Part shown: in pieces, positions 27,518 through 35,333 of the stretch
Layout: each line of letters starts with the position of its first letter
How positions within the stretch are numbered: position 1 is the stretch's first letter
Assembly (NCBI RefSeq): GCF_020982545.1
Contig: NZ_JAJKLK010000021.1
Location: forward strand, 248,001 to 312,000
DNA length: 64,000 nucleotides
Direction of reading: 5' to 3'
Source of the DNA: Streptomyces sp. MNU76
Lineage (GTDB): Bacteria; Actinomycetota; Actinomycetes; Streptomycetales; Streptomycetaceae
Translations under genes and position numbers: made by a program
Notes under the pieces: generated by a model
Told to the model about the DNA's origin: nothing
What the model saw: only the letters and a program-made list of their open reading frames with translations
The model's database searches: none

Positions 27518-28249
27518 ATGGACATCAAGGCGGTGCTCTGGGACGTCGACGACACCCTCTTCGACTACACGGCGGCCGACCAGGCCGGAATGCGGGACCA
27601 TCTCACCGCCGAGGGCCTGCTGCCCGAGCACGAGTCGGTCGAGGAGGCCCTGACCCGCTGGCGCGACCTCACCAGCCTGCACTGGCGGCGGTACGCGGCG
27701 GGCGACGGCGACTGGGAGTCCACCCGCCGCGACCGGGTGCGCGATTTCCAGGGCCGGCCCCTGACCGACGCGGAGGCCGACGCCTGGTTCGAGCGCTACG
27801 TCGCGCACTACGAGCGGGCCTGGTCGCTCTTCCCGGACGTCCTGCCCGTGCTCGACGCCCTCGCCGCCAGCCACCGGCACGCGGTGCTCTCCAACTCCAG
27901 CCTCCCCGTCCAGGAACGCAAGCTGCGCACCCTCGGGGTGTGGGACCGCTTCGAGACGGTGCTGTGCGCCGAACAACTGGGTGTCCACAAGCCGGCCGCC
28001 GAGGCCTTCCACGTCGCCTGCGAGGCCCTGGAACTGCCTCCGCACGAGGTCGTGTACGTCGGCGACCACCCGGAGATCGACGGCCGGGGCGCCGCCGACG
28101 CCGGTCTGCTGTCCATCTGGATCGACCGCGGCGGTCTCTACGCGACCGTCGACCCGCCCGTCGGGCCGCACCGGATCGCCACCCTCACCGAACTCCCCGC
28201 GATCCTCGGCTCGGATACCCGTTTTGGAGCGCCGTCCACCTTCGGGTAA
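27518..28249 (+). CDS. HAD-superfamily hydrolase
   Basis: 243-residue haloacid dehalogenase-like phosphatase. Motif I LWDVDDTLFDYT (nucleophile Asp), motif II VLSNSS, motif III Lys in LGVHKPAAEAF and motif IV VGDHPEIDGRGAADAG. The helical cap between motifs I and II is type C1, as in pyrimidine 5'-nucleotidases (YjjG) and phosphoglycolate phosphatases. The substrate is not deducible. The ATG at 27518 begins at the conserved MDIKAVLWDVDDTL. It follows the gltX terminator, and its stop overlaps the probable tRNA operon promoter. Confidence 0.85.
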   Translation: MDIKAVLWDVDDTLFDYTAADQAGMRDHLTAEGLLPEHESVEEALTRWRDLTSLHWRRYAAGDGDWESTRRDRVRDFQGRPLTDAEADAWFERYVAHYERAWSLFPDVLPVLDALAASHRHAVLSNSSLPVQERKLRTLGVWDRFETVLCAEQLGVHKPAAEAFHVACEALELPPHEVVYVGDHPEIDGRGAADAGLLSIWIDRGGLYATVDPPVGPHRIATLTELPAILGSDTRFGAPSTFG

Positions 28250-28252
28250 TGT
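28224..28252 (+). promoter_or_regulatory. probable promoter of the tRNA cluster
   Basis: TTGGAG (28224-28229) and TAATGT (28247-28252) with exactly 17 bp between them. It overlaps the last codons of the HAD gene and lies about 90 nt before the first tRNA. No other promoter-like pair is evident between the tRNAs. Confidence 0.55.
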
Positions 28253-28339
28253 TCTTTCTGCGCCGCCGGAGAGCGGGCCGAAAGGCCGGAACCGACGGAG
28301 CGAACTAGAACAAGATCCCCTCAGGGGCTTGCGTTCCAG

Positions 28340-28411
28340 TGGCCTATGGTGTAATTGGCAGCACGACTGATTCTGGTTCAGTTAGTCTTGGTTCGAGTCC
28401 AGGTAGGCCAG
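28340..28411 (+). tRNA. tRNA-Gln (anticodon CTG), copy 1
   Basis: 72 nt. Acceptor arms TGGCCTA (28340-28346) and TAGGCCA (28404-28410) with discriminator G. Anticodon stem ACTGA/TCAGT around loop TTCTGGT gives anticodon CTG. T-arm GGTTCGAGTCC is normal. CCA is not encoded. The weak U1-A72 pair is typical of tRNA-Gln. Confidence 0.96.
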
Positions 28412-28451
28412 CTCGCAGAGCTCATCTGCAGGCGGAGATCAACTCCGCGAA

Positions 28452-28524
28452 GCCCCCGTTGTGTAGCGGCCTAGCACGCTGCCCTCTCAAGGCAGTAGCG
28501 CCGGTTCGAATCCGGTCGGGGGTA
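28452..28524 (+). tRNA. tRNA-Glu (anticodon CTC), copy 1
   Basis: 73 nt. Acceptor GCCCCCG with CGGGGGT and discriminator A. Anticodon stem CTGCC/GGCAG encloses CTCTCAA, giving CTC. T-arm GGTTCGAATCC. CCA is not encoded. Its anticodon stem differs from the other two copies by a compensated T-A for C-G pair. Confidence 0.96.
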
Positions 28525-28586
28525 CAGATCCTTCCCGCGGGGAGAGTTCGGGTCGCACCCGCTCACCTCGATGCAGGATCGCTAGG

Positions 28587-28659
28587 GCCCCCGTTGTGTA
28601 GCGGCCTAGCACGCCGCCCTCTCAAGGCGGTAGCGCCGGTTCGAATCCGGTCGGGGGTA
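28587..28659 (+). tRNA. tRNA-Glu (anticodon CTC), copy 2
   Basis: 73 nt, same fold as copy 1 but with anticodon stem CCGCC/GGCGG. CCA is not encoded. Confidence 0.96.
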
Positions 28660-28679
28660 CTGACTGGTCTAAACCATAT

Positions 28680-28751
28680 TGGTCTATGGTGTAATTGGCA
28701 GCACGACTGATTCTGGTTCAGTTAGTCTTGGTTCGAGTCCAGGTAGACCAG
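28680..28751 (+). tRNA. tRNA-Gln (anticodon CTG), copy 2
   Basis: 72 nt, identical to Gln copy 1 except acceptor TGGTCTA/TAGACCA, where a C-G pair is replaced by T-A on both arms. Anticodon CTG. CCA is not encoded. Confidence 0.96.
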
Positions 28752-28795
28752 CTCGGACCTGCGGCGGTCCAGTACTCAACGCTTGCAGGATCCAC

Positions 28796-28868
28796 GCCCC
28801 CGTTGTGTAGCGGCCTAGCACGCCGCCCTCTCAAGGCGGTAGCGCCGGTTCGAATCCGGTCGGGGGTA
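28796..28868 (+). tRNA. tRNA-Glu (anticodon CTC), copy 3
   Basis: 73 nt, identical in sequence to Glu copy 2. Last tRNA of the cluster; a terminator hairpin starts 9 nt later. Confidence 0.96.
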
Positions 28869-28876
28869 CGTTTCAG

Positions 28877-28906
28877 GAAGGCCCTCCACTTCGGTGGGGG
28901 GCCTTC
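28877..28906 (+). terminator. terminator of the tRNA cluster
   Basis: A 13-bp stem GAAGGCCCTCCAC (28877-28889) with 28894-28906, one T-G pair, TTCG tetraloop, followed by TTCG. It ends the five-tRNA transcript. Confidence 0.85.
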
Positions 28907-28976
28907 TTCGTGCGTCAACTCGCCGTACGGGGCCAGGAGTTCGGCGTCGACGGCCCAGAGGTCGAGCGTACGAGAA

Positions 28977-29006
28977 AAGGCCTGCCGCGGCGTTGAGGCA
29001 GGCCTT
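28977..29006 (-). terminator. terminator of ndgR
   Basis: A 10-bp stem AAGGCCTGCC/GGCAGGCCTT (28977-28986 with 28997-29006), 30 nt past the ndgR stop. On the minus strand it is followed by TTCTC, and its arm ends in TT, giving TTTTC. Confidence 0.75.
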
Positions 29007-29035
29007 CTTCGTGGTCGGACGGGAGCTTCGAGGGA

Positions 29036-29752
29036 TCAGCCTGTGCGGCGCAGGGCCTCCGAGAGGCGACCTGCGGCGTCGATCACCGCCTGGGCGTGCA
29101 TACGGCCGGGATGGCGGGTGAGGCGCTCGATGGGACCGGAGACGGAGACCGCGGCGACCACACGGTTCGACGGCCCGCGTACGGGGGCGGAGACCGAGGC
29201 CACGCCCGGCTCGCGCTCGCCGATGGACTGGGCCCAGCCCCGGCGCCGTACGCCCGAGAGGGCGGTGGCGGTGAAGCGGGCGCCCTGGAGGCCGCGGTGC
29301 AGGCGCTCGGGCTCCTCCCAGGCCATCAGGATCTGCGCCGAGGAGCCGGCCTTCATCGTCAGGGTCGAACCGACCGGGACCGTGTCCCGCAGGCCGGACA
29401 GGCGCTCCGCCGCGGCGACGCAGATGCGCATGTCGCCCTGGCGGCGGTAGAGCTGCGCGCTCTCGCCCGTCACGTCCCGTAGATGGGTGAGCACCGGGCC
29501 CGCCGTCGCGAGGAGGCGGTCCTCGCCGGCGGCCGCGGCCAGCTCGGCCAGCCTGGGGCCGAGGATGAAACGGCCCTGCATGTCGCGTGCCACCATGCGG
29601 TGGTGTTCCAGAGCCACGGCCAGGCGGTGGGCCGTGGGTCGTGCGAGTCCGGTGGCGCCGACCAGACCCGCGAGGGTGGCCGGACCGGACTCCAGAGCGC
29701 TCAGGACCAGGGCCGCCTTGTCCAGAACGCCGACGCCGCTACTGTTGTCCAT
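29036..29752 (-). CDS. ndgR: IclR-family regulator NdgR
   Basis: 238 residues. N-terminal winged helix (LVLSALESGPATLAGLVGATGLARPTAHRLAVALEHHRMV) and C-terminal IclR effector domain (LLATAGPVLTHLRDVTGESAQLYRRQGD...). It matches NdgR/AreB, the regulator of leuCD and other amino acid genes described in Streptomyces; the divergent neighbour leuC fits. ATG 29752 (MDNSSGVGVLDKAALVL) is the conserved family start. Much longer read-through in this frame to 32236 is antisense to leuCD and not a gene. Autoregulation and leuC control through the shared 198-bp region are expected from the literature on this family. Confidence 0.94.
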   Translation of the reverse strand: MDNSSGVGVLDKAALVLSALESGPATLAGLVGATGLARPTAHRLAVALEHHRMVARDMQGRFILGPRLAELAAAAGEDRLLATAGPVLTHLRDVTGESAQLYRRQGDMRICVAAAERLSGLRDTVPVGSTLTMKAGSSAQILMAWEEPERLHRGLQGARFTATALSGVRRRGWAQSIGEREPGVASVSAPVRGPSNRVVAAVSVSGPIERLTRHPGRMHAQAVIDAAGRLSEALRRTG

Positions 29753-29766
29753 GCAACGATACTCGC

Positions 29767-29783
29767 GTCTCACTCTGTGAAAC
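29767..29783. promoter_or_regulatory. candidate NdgR operator between ndgR and leuC
   Basis: A near-perfect inverted repeat GTCTCAC-TCT-GTGAAAC (29767-29783) lies 14 bp upstream of the ndgR start and 168 bp upstream of leuC. The size and symmetry suit an IclR-type dimer. A second GC-flanked segment CGCAAGTTCAATTTCGCG follows directly. Assignment to NdgR rests on position only. Confidence 0.45.
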
Positions 29784-29950
29784 GCAAGTTCAATTTCGCG
29801 TGGACCTTGCCACTCTGGAAGCAGAACAACAACGGCTCGCGGACCGACGAGCCCGGCGGCCGGCGCGCGCCACGAGGGGATACGCGCGCTCGCCACCTCC
29901 GATATCTCTAGTTGGGCCGACGCGCAGGCGCGTCGGCCGGAGGGAAAGCG

Positions 29951-31375
29951 ATGGGTAGGACACTCGCGGAGAAGGTCTGGGACGACCATGTCGTCCGGCG
30001 CGCCGAGGGCGAGCCCGACCTCCTCTTCATCGACTTGCACCTGCTGCACGAGGTGACCAGCCCCCAGGCCTTCGACGGTCTCCGCAAGAGCGGGCGGAAG
30101 GTTCGCCGGCTCGACCTGACCATCGCGACCGAGGACCACAACACTCCCACCCTCGACATCGACAAGCCCATCGCGGACCCGGTCTCCCGTGTCCAGCTGG
30201 AGACGCTGCGCGCGAACGCCGCCGAGTTCGGTGTGCGTCTGCACCCGCTGGGCGACGTCGAGCAGGGCGTCGTGCACGTCGTCGGCCCGCAGCTGGGTCT
30301 GACCCAGCCCGGTATGACGGTCGTCTGCGGCGACTCCCACACCTCGACGCACGGCGCCTTCGGCGGTCTGGCGTTCGGTATCGGCACCTCCCAGGTGGAG
30401 CATGTGCTGGCCACGCAGACGCTGCCGCTGGTCCGTCCCAAGACCATGGCGATCACGGTCGAGGGCGAGCTGGCCGAGGGCGTCACCGCCAAGGACCTGA
30501 TCCTGGCGATCATCGCCAAGATCGGTACGGGCGGCGGCCAGGGCTATGTCCTGGAGTACCGGGGCCCCGCCATCGAGAAACTCTCGATGGAGGCCCGCAT
30601 GACCATCTGCAACATGTCGATCGAGGCCGGTGCCCGTGCGGGCATGATCGCCCCCGACCAGACGACCTTCGACTACCTCAAGGGCCGTCCGCACGCCCCC
30701 GAGGGCGAGGACTGGGACGCGGCCGTCGCGTACTGGAAGACGCTGAAGACGGACGAGGACGCCGAGTTCGACGCCGAGGTGATCATCGACGGCGCCTCTC
30801 TGTCGCCGTTTGTCACCTGGGGCACCAACCCCGGCCAGGGCGCGCCGCTTTCGGCGTCCGTCCCCGACCCGGCTTCGTACGAGGACGCTTCGGAGCGCCT
30901 CGCCGCCGAAAAGGCCCTGGAGTACATGGGGTTGGAGGCCGGCCAGCCGCTGCGCTCGATCAAGGTGGACACCGTCTTCGTAGGTTCGTGCACCAACGGC
31001 CGCATCGAGGACCTGCGTGCCGCTGCCGAGCTGGTCAAGGGCCGCAAAGTCGCCGACGGCGTACGGATGCTGGTCGTCCCCGGCTCCGCACGGGTCGGTC
31101 TGCAGGCCGTCTCCGAGGGCCTGGACGTGGTCTTCAAGGAGGCCGGCGCCGAGTGGCGGCACGCGGGCTGCTCGATGTGTCTGGGCATGAACCCCGACCA
31201 GCTGGCCCCCGGTGAGCGCTCCGCGTCCACCTCCAACCGCAACTTCGAGGGCAGGCAGGGCAAGGGCGGCCGTACGCACCTGGTGTCGCCGCAGGTCGCG
31301 GCCGCCACCGCCGTACTGGGCCACCTGGCCTCGCCCGCCGACCTGACCGACGCCCCCGCGCCCGCTGGAGTCTGA
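29951..31375 (+). CDS. leuC: 3-isopropylmalate dehydratase large subunit
   Basis: 474-residue aconitase-family subunit that, with LeuD, isomerises 2- to 3-isopropylmalate and citramalate to methylmalate. Three [4Fe-4S] cysteines are visible: one in FVGSCTNGR and two in GCSMCLGMN. Substrate-site [13 protein letters not shown] is intact. ATG 29951 has GGAGGGAAAGCG upstream; the in-frame extension to 29912 lacks support. It is the first gene of a two-gene operon divergent from ndgR. Confidence 0.96.
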   Translation: MGRTLAEKVWDDHVVRRAEGEPDLLFIDLHLLHEVTSPQAFDGLRKSGRKVRRLDLTIATEDHNTPTLDIDKPIADPVSRVQLETLRANAAEFGVRLHPLGDVEQGVVHVVGPQLGLTQPGMTVVCGDSHTSTHGAFGGLAFGIGTSQVEHVLATQTLPLVRPKTMAITVEGELAEGVTAKDLILAIIAKIGTGGGQGYVLEYRGPAIEKLSMEARMTICNMSIEAGARAGMIAPDQTTFDYLKGRPHAPEGEDWDAAVAYWKTLKTDEDAEFDAEVIIDGASLSPFVTWGTNPGQGAPLSASVPDPASYEDASERLAAEKALEYMGLEAGQPLRSIKVDTVFVGSCTNGRIEDLRAAAELVKGRKVADGVRMLVVPGSARVGLQAVSEGLDVVFKEAGAEWRHAGCSMCLGMNPDQLAPGERSASTSNRNFEGRQGKGGRTHLVSPQVAAATAVLGHLASPADLTDAPAPAGV

Positions 31376-31381
31376 ACAGCC

Positions 31382-31975
31382 ATGGAAGCATTCACCACGC
31401 ACACCGGCCGGGCCGTCCCGCTGCGCCGCAGCAACGTCGACACCGACCAGATCATCCCCGCCCACTGGCTCAAGAAGGTGACCAGGGACGGCTTCGAGGA
31501 CGGGCTGTTCGAGGCCTGGCGCAAGGACGAGACGTTCATCCTCAACCAGCCCGAGCGACGCGGCGCCACCGTCCTGGTCGCCGGCCCCGACTTCGGCACC
31601 GGCTCCTCCCGTGAGCACGCGGTGTGGGCGCTGCAGAACTACGGCTTCAAGGCCGTCATCTCCTCCCGCTTCGCCGACATCTTCCGCGGCAACTCGCTCA
31701 AGAACGGCCTGCTCACGGTCGTCCTGGAGCAGAAGATCGTGGACGCGCTGCAGCAGCTCACGGAGAACGATCCCGAGGTCGAGATCACCGTCGATCTCGA
31801 GGCCCGCGAGGTGCGCGCCGAGGGCATCACCGCCTCCTTCGAGCTGGACGAGAACTCCCGCTGGCGGCTGCTGAACGGGCTCGACGACATCTCCATCACC
31901 CTCCAGAACGAGGCCGACATCGCCGCGTACGAGGCCAAGCGCCCCTCCTACAAGCCGAGGACGCTGAAGGTCTGA
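31382..31975 (+). CDS. leuD: 3-isopropylmalate dehydratase small subunit
   Basis: 197-residue swivelling subunit. The N-terminal [21 protein letters not shown] and the phosphate-like site [13 protein letters not shown] are diagnostic. It starts 6 nt after leuC, so the subunits are co-translated. The strong palindromic terminator at 32042-32075 follows. Confidence 0.96.
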   Translation: MEAFTTHTGRAVPLRRSNVDTDQIIPAHWLKKVTRDGFEDGLFEAWRKDETFILNQPERRGATVLVAGPDFGTGSSREHAVWALQNYGFKAVISSRFADIFRGNSLKNGLLTVVLEQKIVDALQQLTENDPEVEITVDLEAREVRAEGITASFELDENSRWRLLNGLDDISITLQNEADIAAYEAKRPSYKPRTLKV

Positions 31976-32041
31976 TCCACCGCGCGGACCCACCCCTCGG
32001 GCGGGCCGCGCAAGGCGGATTCCAGCCACCGCGACACCCCC

Positions 32042-32075
32042 AGGTACCCCCAATCGGGCACGGTTGGGGGTACCT
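32042..32075 (+). terminator. terminator after leuCD
   Basis: A perfect 12-bp stem AGGTACCCCCAA/TTGGGGGTACCT (32042-32053 with 32064-32075) with a 10-nt loop. Confidence 0.8.
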
Positions 32076-32262
32076 CCATGTCCGGGTCCGGGCACCTTCG
32101 AAGTCATGTGCAGAAAGGTTTCAACTCCCCTAGTTACAAAGGTGATTGCCGGGGTACGCGCATCATGGTGTGGCATCTGCCCGGGGTGCTCCAGGGGCCC
32201 CGGAGAGACGGCAGTTGCCCCCTGCGCAGGCGACAACTCGCCCCAGATGGCACAATCTGTGC

Positions 32263-32493
32263 ATGGAACACGACGGCCAACTCGAGCTCTATGCGGCGGT
32301 CGCGAGCCAACTCAAGGAAGCGCACGCAAGAGTGCGCGCACTGCAAGTCCCGGAGGGCGTACGCATGGCGCTGACCCGGAAGCTGCTGGTCATTACGGCC
32401 GTGGCCAAGCACGATCTCGCCGACGCGGCAAGGCGTCTGGAGAGCTTCACGACGGACCTCGACGCGGGGCGAATGCCCGCGGAGGAACGCTGA
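32263..32493 (+). CDS. small conserved protein upstream of hupS
   Basis: 76 residues starting MEHDGQLELYAAVASQLKEAH and ending DLDAGRMPAEER; predicted all-helical, soluble, no Cys, no known domain. The ATG at 32263 begins the obvious coding segment. No Shine-Dalgarno precedes it, but CACAAT (32251-32256) sits 6 nt before the ATG, compatible with a leaderless mRNA. It lies between leuCD and hupS on the same strand. Function unknown. Confidence 0.7.
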   Translation: MEHDGQLELYAAVASQLKEAHARVRALQVPEGVRMALTRKLLVITAVAKHDLADAARRLESFTTDLDAGRMPAEER

Positions 32494-32552
32494 AGGAACT
32501 CCATGACCGTCCGAGTTCGTTGCGGCACAAGGGTGATAAGCCCGTTTCGTGT

Positions 32553-32581
32553 TTGATTTGCGGTATATATCTGCCTAACGT
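32553..32581 (+). promoter_or_regulatory. probable hupS promoter
   Basis: TTGATT (32553-32558) and TAACGT (32576-32581) separated by 17 bp containing the AT-rich TATATAT. It is 52 nt upstream of the hupS start, in the most AT-rich stretch nearby. Confidence 0.5.
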
Positions 32582-32632
32582 GCGAAAAAGCTTGAACACT
32601 ATCGTTCGGGCGATGTCTCCGAAGGGGAAGAC

Positions 32633-33283
32633 GTGAACAAGGCGCAGCTCGTAGAAGCGATTGCGGACAAGGTCGGCGGGCGTCAGCAGGCCGCCGACGC
32701 GGTCGACGCCGTTCTGGACGCCATCGTCCGCGCGGTCGTCGGCGGGGACCGGGTGTCGGTCACCGGCTTCGGTTCGTTCGAGAAGGTCGACCGGCCTGCC
32801 CGTTACGCCCGCAACCCGCAGACGGGTGAGCGGGTTCGGGTCAAGAAGACCTCCGTGCCGCGTTTCCGCGCGGGTCAGGGCTTCAAGGACCTGGTGAGCG
32901 GGTCGAAGAAGCTTCCCCGTGGTGGCGAGGTCGCGGTCAAGAAGGCGCCCAAGGGCAGCCTGAGCGGTGGGGCTTCGGCGACGGTCAAGAAGGCGGCGGC
33001 GAAGAAGACCACCGCGAAGAAGACCACCGCCCGCAAGACCACTGCCGCCGCCAAGAAGACGACGGCCGCCGCGAAGAAGACCACGGCGAAGAAGACGACC
33101 GCCAAGAAGGCCACCACGAAGACGGCGGCGGCGAAGAAGACGACCGCCAAGACGACGGCGGCGGCGAAGAAGACCGCGGCGAAGAAGGCCCCGGCCAAGA
33201 AGGCCACCGCGAAGAAGGCGCCGGCCAAGAAGTCGACGGCTCGCAAGACGACCGCGAAGAAGACGGCCGCGCGTCAGGCCTAG
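32633..33283 (+). CDS. hupS: nucleoid HU protein with lysine-rich tail
   Basis: 216 residues. Residues 1-95 are a standard HU fold (NKAQLVEAIADKVGG..., GFGSFEKVDRPARYARNPQTGERV, arm KTSVPRFRAGQGFKDLV). Residues about 105-216 are a histone H1-like tail built of AKKTTAKK/KKAPAKK units. This two-part architecture is the HupS type of Streptomyces, associated with nucleoid compaction in spores. GTG 32633 with GGGGAAG 5-8 nt upstream. The tail DNA is itself a degenerate repeat of AAGAAG/ACCGCC triplets, so its length is likely to vary between strains. Confidence 0.94.
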   Translation: MNKAQLVEAIADKVGGRQQAADAVDAVLDAIVRAVVGGDRVSVTGFGSFEKVDRPARYARNPQTGERVRVKKTSVPRFRAGQGFKDLVSGSKKLPRGGEVAVKKAPKGSLSGGASATVKKAAAKKTTAKKTTARKTTAAAKKTTAAAKKTTAKKTTAKKATTKTAAAKKTTAKTTAAAKKTAAKKAPAKKATAKKAPAKKSTARKTTAKKTAARQA

Positions 33284-33301
33284 GGCGCCGGGTACTCACA
33301 C

Positions 33302-33350
33302 ACACGCGCCGGGCCGGGTTCCTGAATGGGGAGCCCGGCCCGCGGCGTGT
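33302..33350 (+). terminator. imperfect terminator hairpin after hupS
   Basis: ACACGC...CCGGGCCGGG pairs with CCCGGCCCG...GCGTGT (33302-33319 with 33333-33350, two to three mismatches), starting 18 nt after the stop. Confidence 0.6.
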
Positions 33351-33436
33351 TCTGGGGCAGGGCAGGGAGGCAGGGCAGAGGCGCCTGTTCGCCGTGGGGG
33401 ACTTGTTCGCGGGCGGGTGCGGCTTGTGTGTGGTTG

Positions 33437-33458
33437 CTCGCGCAGTTCCCCGCGCCGC
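33437..33458 (-). repeat. GC-rich intergenic repeat, copy C (core only, minus)
   Basis: The plus strand carries CGCGCAGTTCCCCGCGCCGC, the reverse complement of the family core with a diverged end. On the minus strand it lies about 31 nt downstream of the stop of the small gene at 33489-33692. Confidence 0.75.
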
Positions 33459-33488
33459 TTTGGGGGCGCGGCCTTGGTGCGAGTCCGT

Positions 33489-33692
33489 TCAGAAGGTCTG
33501 CAAGGTGATCAAGGTGATGCGCAGGCTCTCCGCCTCGCCCTCCGTCTCGATCCTGACGCGTTGGCCCGGGCGCAGCAGGCGCAGGGCGCCCGCGTCGAAG
33601 GCCGGGGTGTCGAAGGGGAGCGGGGTGCCGTCGTCGAGAAGGACCTGGCCGCTGCGAGTGGCGGGGTCGTAGGTGTACGCGGTGGCCTGCAT
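33489..33692 (-). CDS. small conserved protein next to cofC
   Basis: 67 residues, MQATAYTYDPATRSGQVLLDDGTPLPFDTPAFDAGALRLL...; predicted all-beta. The pattern of short strands with GxVLLDDGTPLPF and RLLRPGQRVRIE recalls an OB/cold-shock-like fold, but RNP motifs are absent. It starts 9 nt after the cofC stop, so it is probably co-transcribed with it. Function unknown. Confidence 0.75.
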   Translation of the reverse strand: MQATAYTYDPATRSGQVLLDDGTPLPFDTPAFDAGALRLLRPGQRVRIETEGEAESLRITLITLQTF

Positions 33693-33701
33693 GGCCGCAG
33701 C

Positions 33702-34352
33702 CTACTGGCCGGGGATCAGCAGGCGCGCGGCCGCCGCGGCCGTACGGGGGCCCACACCGAGGCCGAGGGCGGCGCGCAGGTCGTCCCCGGTGTCGACGTC
33801 CTGGCGTACGGAGTCGACGTCGTCGAGAGCGAGTTCCACGGCACCGGAGCGGCGGTGGCGTCGACGGGAGTCGGGGCCGAAGGCGGGGGAGAGGTCATGG
33901 CCGGGGGTCGCGGCGAGCAGGGTCGTACCGGTGCCGGCGGCATCGGGGAGAAAAGCGCGGGGGAATTCGGCGGCCGCGTTCAGTACGCGGGTCAATTCCC
34001 CGGGGTGCAGAGCGGGCAGATCCGCGTTCAGCGCCGCCACGGGGCTTTGCGGGCGTACACCGCGCACGACGGCCGCCGCGTGCCGCAGAGCGGCGTTCAG
34101 GCCGTCCCCGGAGCTCTCGTGCGGATCCTCGGGGACGGTGCGGGCGCCCAGGGCCGCCAGCTCGCGTGCGGCCAGCGGGTCCTCCGTGACCACCACCACA
34201 CTCCGGACCGCCGCGGCGGCCAGGGCCGCGGCCACCGTGTCCTGCGCGAAGGCGAGGGCCAGACCGGGGCGCACCCCGTCGTCGGCGGTGTCCGAGAGCC
34301 TGCTCTTGGCCCGCGCCAGGGGCTTCAGGGGTACGACCAGGGTCCACTGCAC
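33702..34352 (-). CDS. cofC: 2-phospho-L-lactate (phosphoenolpyruvate) guanylyltransferase
   Basis: 216 residues, MobA-like nucleotidyltransferase fold of the CofC/FbiD family. It activates 2-phospholactate or PEP with GTP to start the side chain of coenzyme F420. N-terminal WTLVVPLKPLARAKSRLS is the signature; the metal-binding ALNADLPALHPGEL and DPHESSGDGLNAALRHAA are also recognisable. GTG start with GGGACGGAA upstream. It is divergent from the plsC-like gene. An F420-type LLM oxidoreductase at the right window edge shows the organism uses this cofactor class. Confidence 0.88.
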   Translation of the reverse strand: MQWTLVVPLKPLARAKSRLSDTADDGVRPGLALAFAQDTVAAALAAAAVRSVVVVTEDPLAARELAALGARTVPEDPHESSGDGLNAALRHAAAVVRGVRPQSPVAALNADLPALHPGELTRVLNAAAEFPRAFLPDAAGTGTTLLAATPGHDLSPAFGPDSRRRHRRSGAVELALDDVDSVRQDVDTGDDLRAALGLGVGPRTAAAAARLLIPGQ

Positions 34353-34517
34353 GGGCGTTCCGTCCCTCTCTTGTCGCGGCCATTGTCACCTGGGCGCAAG
34401 GGACGGCCGCAGGGCGGGGCGTACGGTGTTCTCGACAGACCGGCAGCCCGGGGCGAGACTTGTGCGGCTCCGGGCCCCCGGAGCAGGCCCTGGGAAGTCC
34501 TAGAGGAAGGTGTCCGC

Positions 34518-35333
34518 GTGCCCCGCCGGAGAATCGGCTTCTGGTACCGCCTCGCCGCGGTGATCGCCAAACCACCCCTGGTGGTGCTGATCAAGCGGGA
34601 CTGGCGTGGAATGGAGAACATTCCGGCCGAGGGTGGATTTATCACTGCCGTGAACCACAATTCGCATGTCGATCCCTTTGCGTACGCCCATTATCAGTAC
34701 AACAGCGGCCGGGTTCCGCGATTTCTCGCGAAGAGCGGTCTCTTCGGCAAGGGATTCATCGGCGCCGTCATGCGCGGCACCGGTCAGATCCCCGTCTATC
34801 GCGAGAGCACCGACGCGCTGAGCGCGTTCCGGGCCGCGATCGACGCCGTGGAGCGCGGCGAGTGCGTCGCCTTCTACCCCGAGGGCACCCTCACCCGCGA
34901 CCCGGACGGCTGGCCGATGACCGGCAAGACCGGTGCGGCGCGGGTCGCCCTGCAGACCAGGTGCCCGGTGATCCCCGTCGCCCAGTGGGGTGCCAACGAA
35001 CTGCTGCCGCCGTACGCGAAGAAGCCGAACCTCCTGCCGCGCAAGACCCACCACGTCCTCGCGGGCCCGCCCGTCGACCTCTCGCGCTTCTACGGCCGGG
35101 AGATGAGCCCCGACCTGCTGAGGGACGCGACGGAGGTCATCATGGCCGCCATCACCCACCAGCTGGAGGAGATCCGCGGCGAGAAGGCCCCCGCGACGCC
35201 GTACGACCCCAAGCGGGAGCGGATCGAGCAGCGGCGCAGGAGCGCCCGGGCGGTGCTCGACAATGGGAAGCGGCAACAGCACAGCCCGGTCCAGCGGGCC
35301 CAGGAACATCAGGAAGAGGGGCAGGGCAAGTGA
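34518..35333 (+). CDS. 1-acylglycerol-3-phosphate O-acyltransferase family protein
   Basis: 271 residues of the PlsC family, membrane-associated lysophosphatidate acyltransferase making phosphatidate. Motif I NHNSHVD (NHX4D), motif II around GQIPVYRES, motif III FYPEGTLTRD, motif IV PVIPVAQWG. GTG 34518 has GAGGAAGG 7-8 nt upstream; the ORF extending back to 32967 is out of context. The last about 50 residues are basic and Gln-rich. Its stop overlaps the gpsA start (GTGA), so acyl transfer and glycerol-3-phosphate synthesis are translationally coupled. Confidence 0.9.
   Translation: MPRRRIGFWYRLAAVIAKPPLVVLIKRDWRGMENIPAEGGFITAVNHNSHVDPFAYAHYQYNSGRVPRFLAKSGLFGKGFIGAVMRGTGQIPVYRESTDALSAFRAAIDAVERGECVAFYPEGTLTRDPDGWPMTGKTGAARVALQTRCPVIPVAQWGANELLPPYAKKPNLLPRKTHHVLAGPPVDLSRFYGREMSPDLLRDATEVIMAAITHQLEEIRGEKAPATPYDPKRERIEQRRRSARAVLDNGKRQQHSPVQRAQEHQEEGQGK

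Noticed and set aside
29753-32236. N-terminal extension of ndgR by about 830 codons
   Set aside because: It runs antisense through leuC and leuD; IclR proteins are about 240-260 residues and homology begins at 29752.
33000-33280. Possible tandem DNA repeat or CRISPR-like array in hupS
   Set aside because: The periodicity is due to AAG/ACC/GCC codons for the AKKTT protein tail; there are no spacers.
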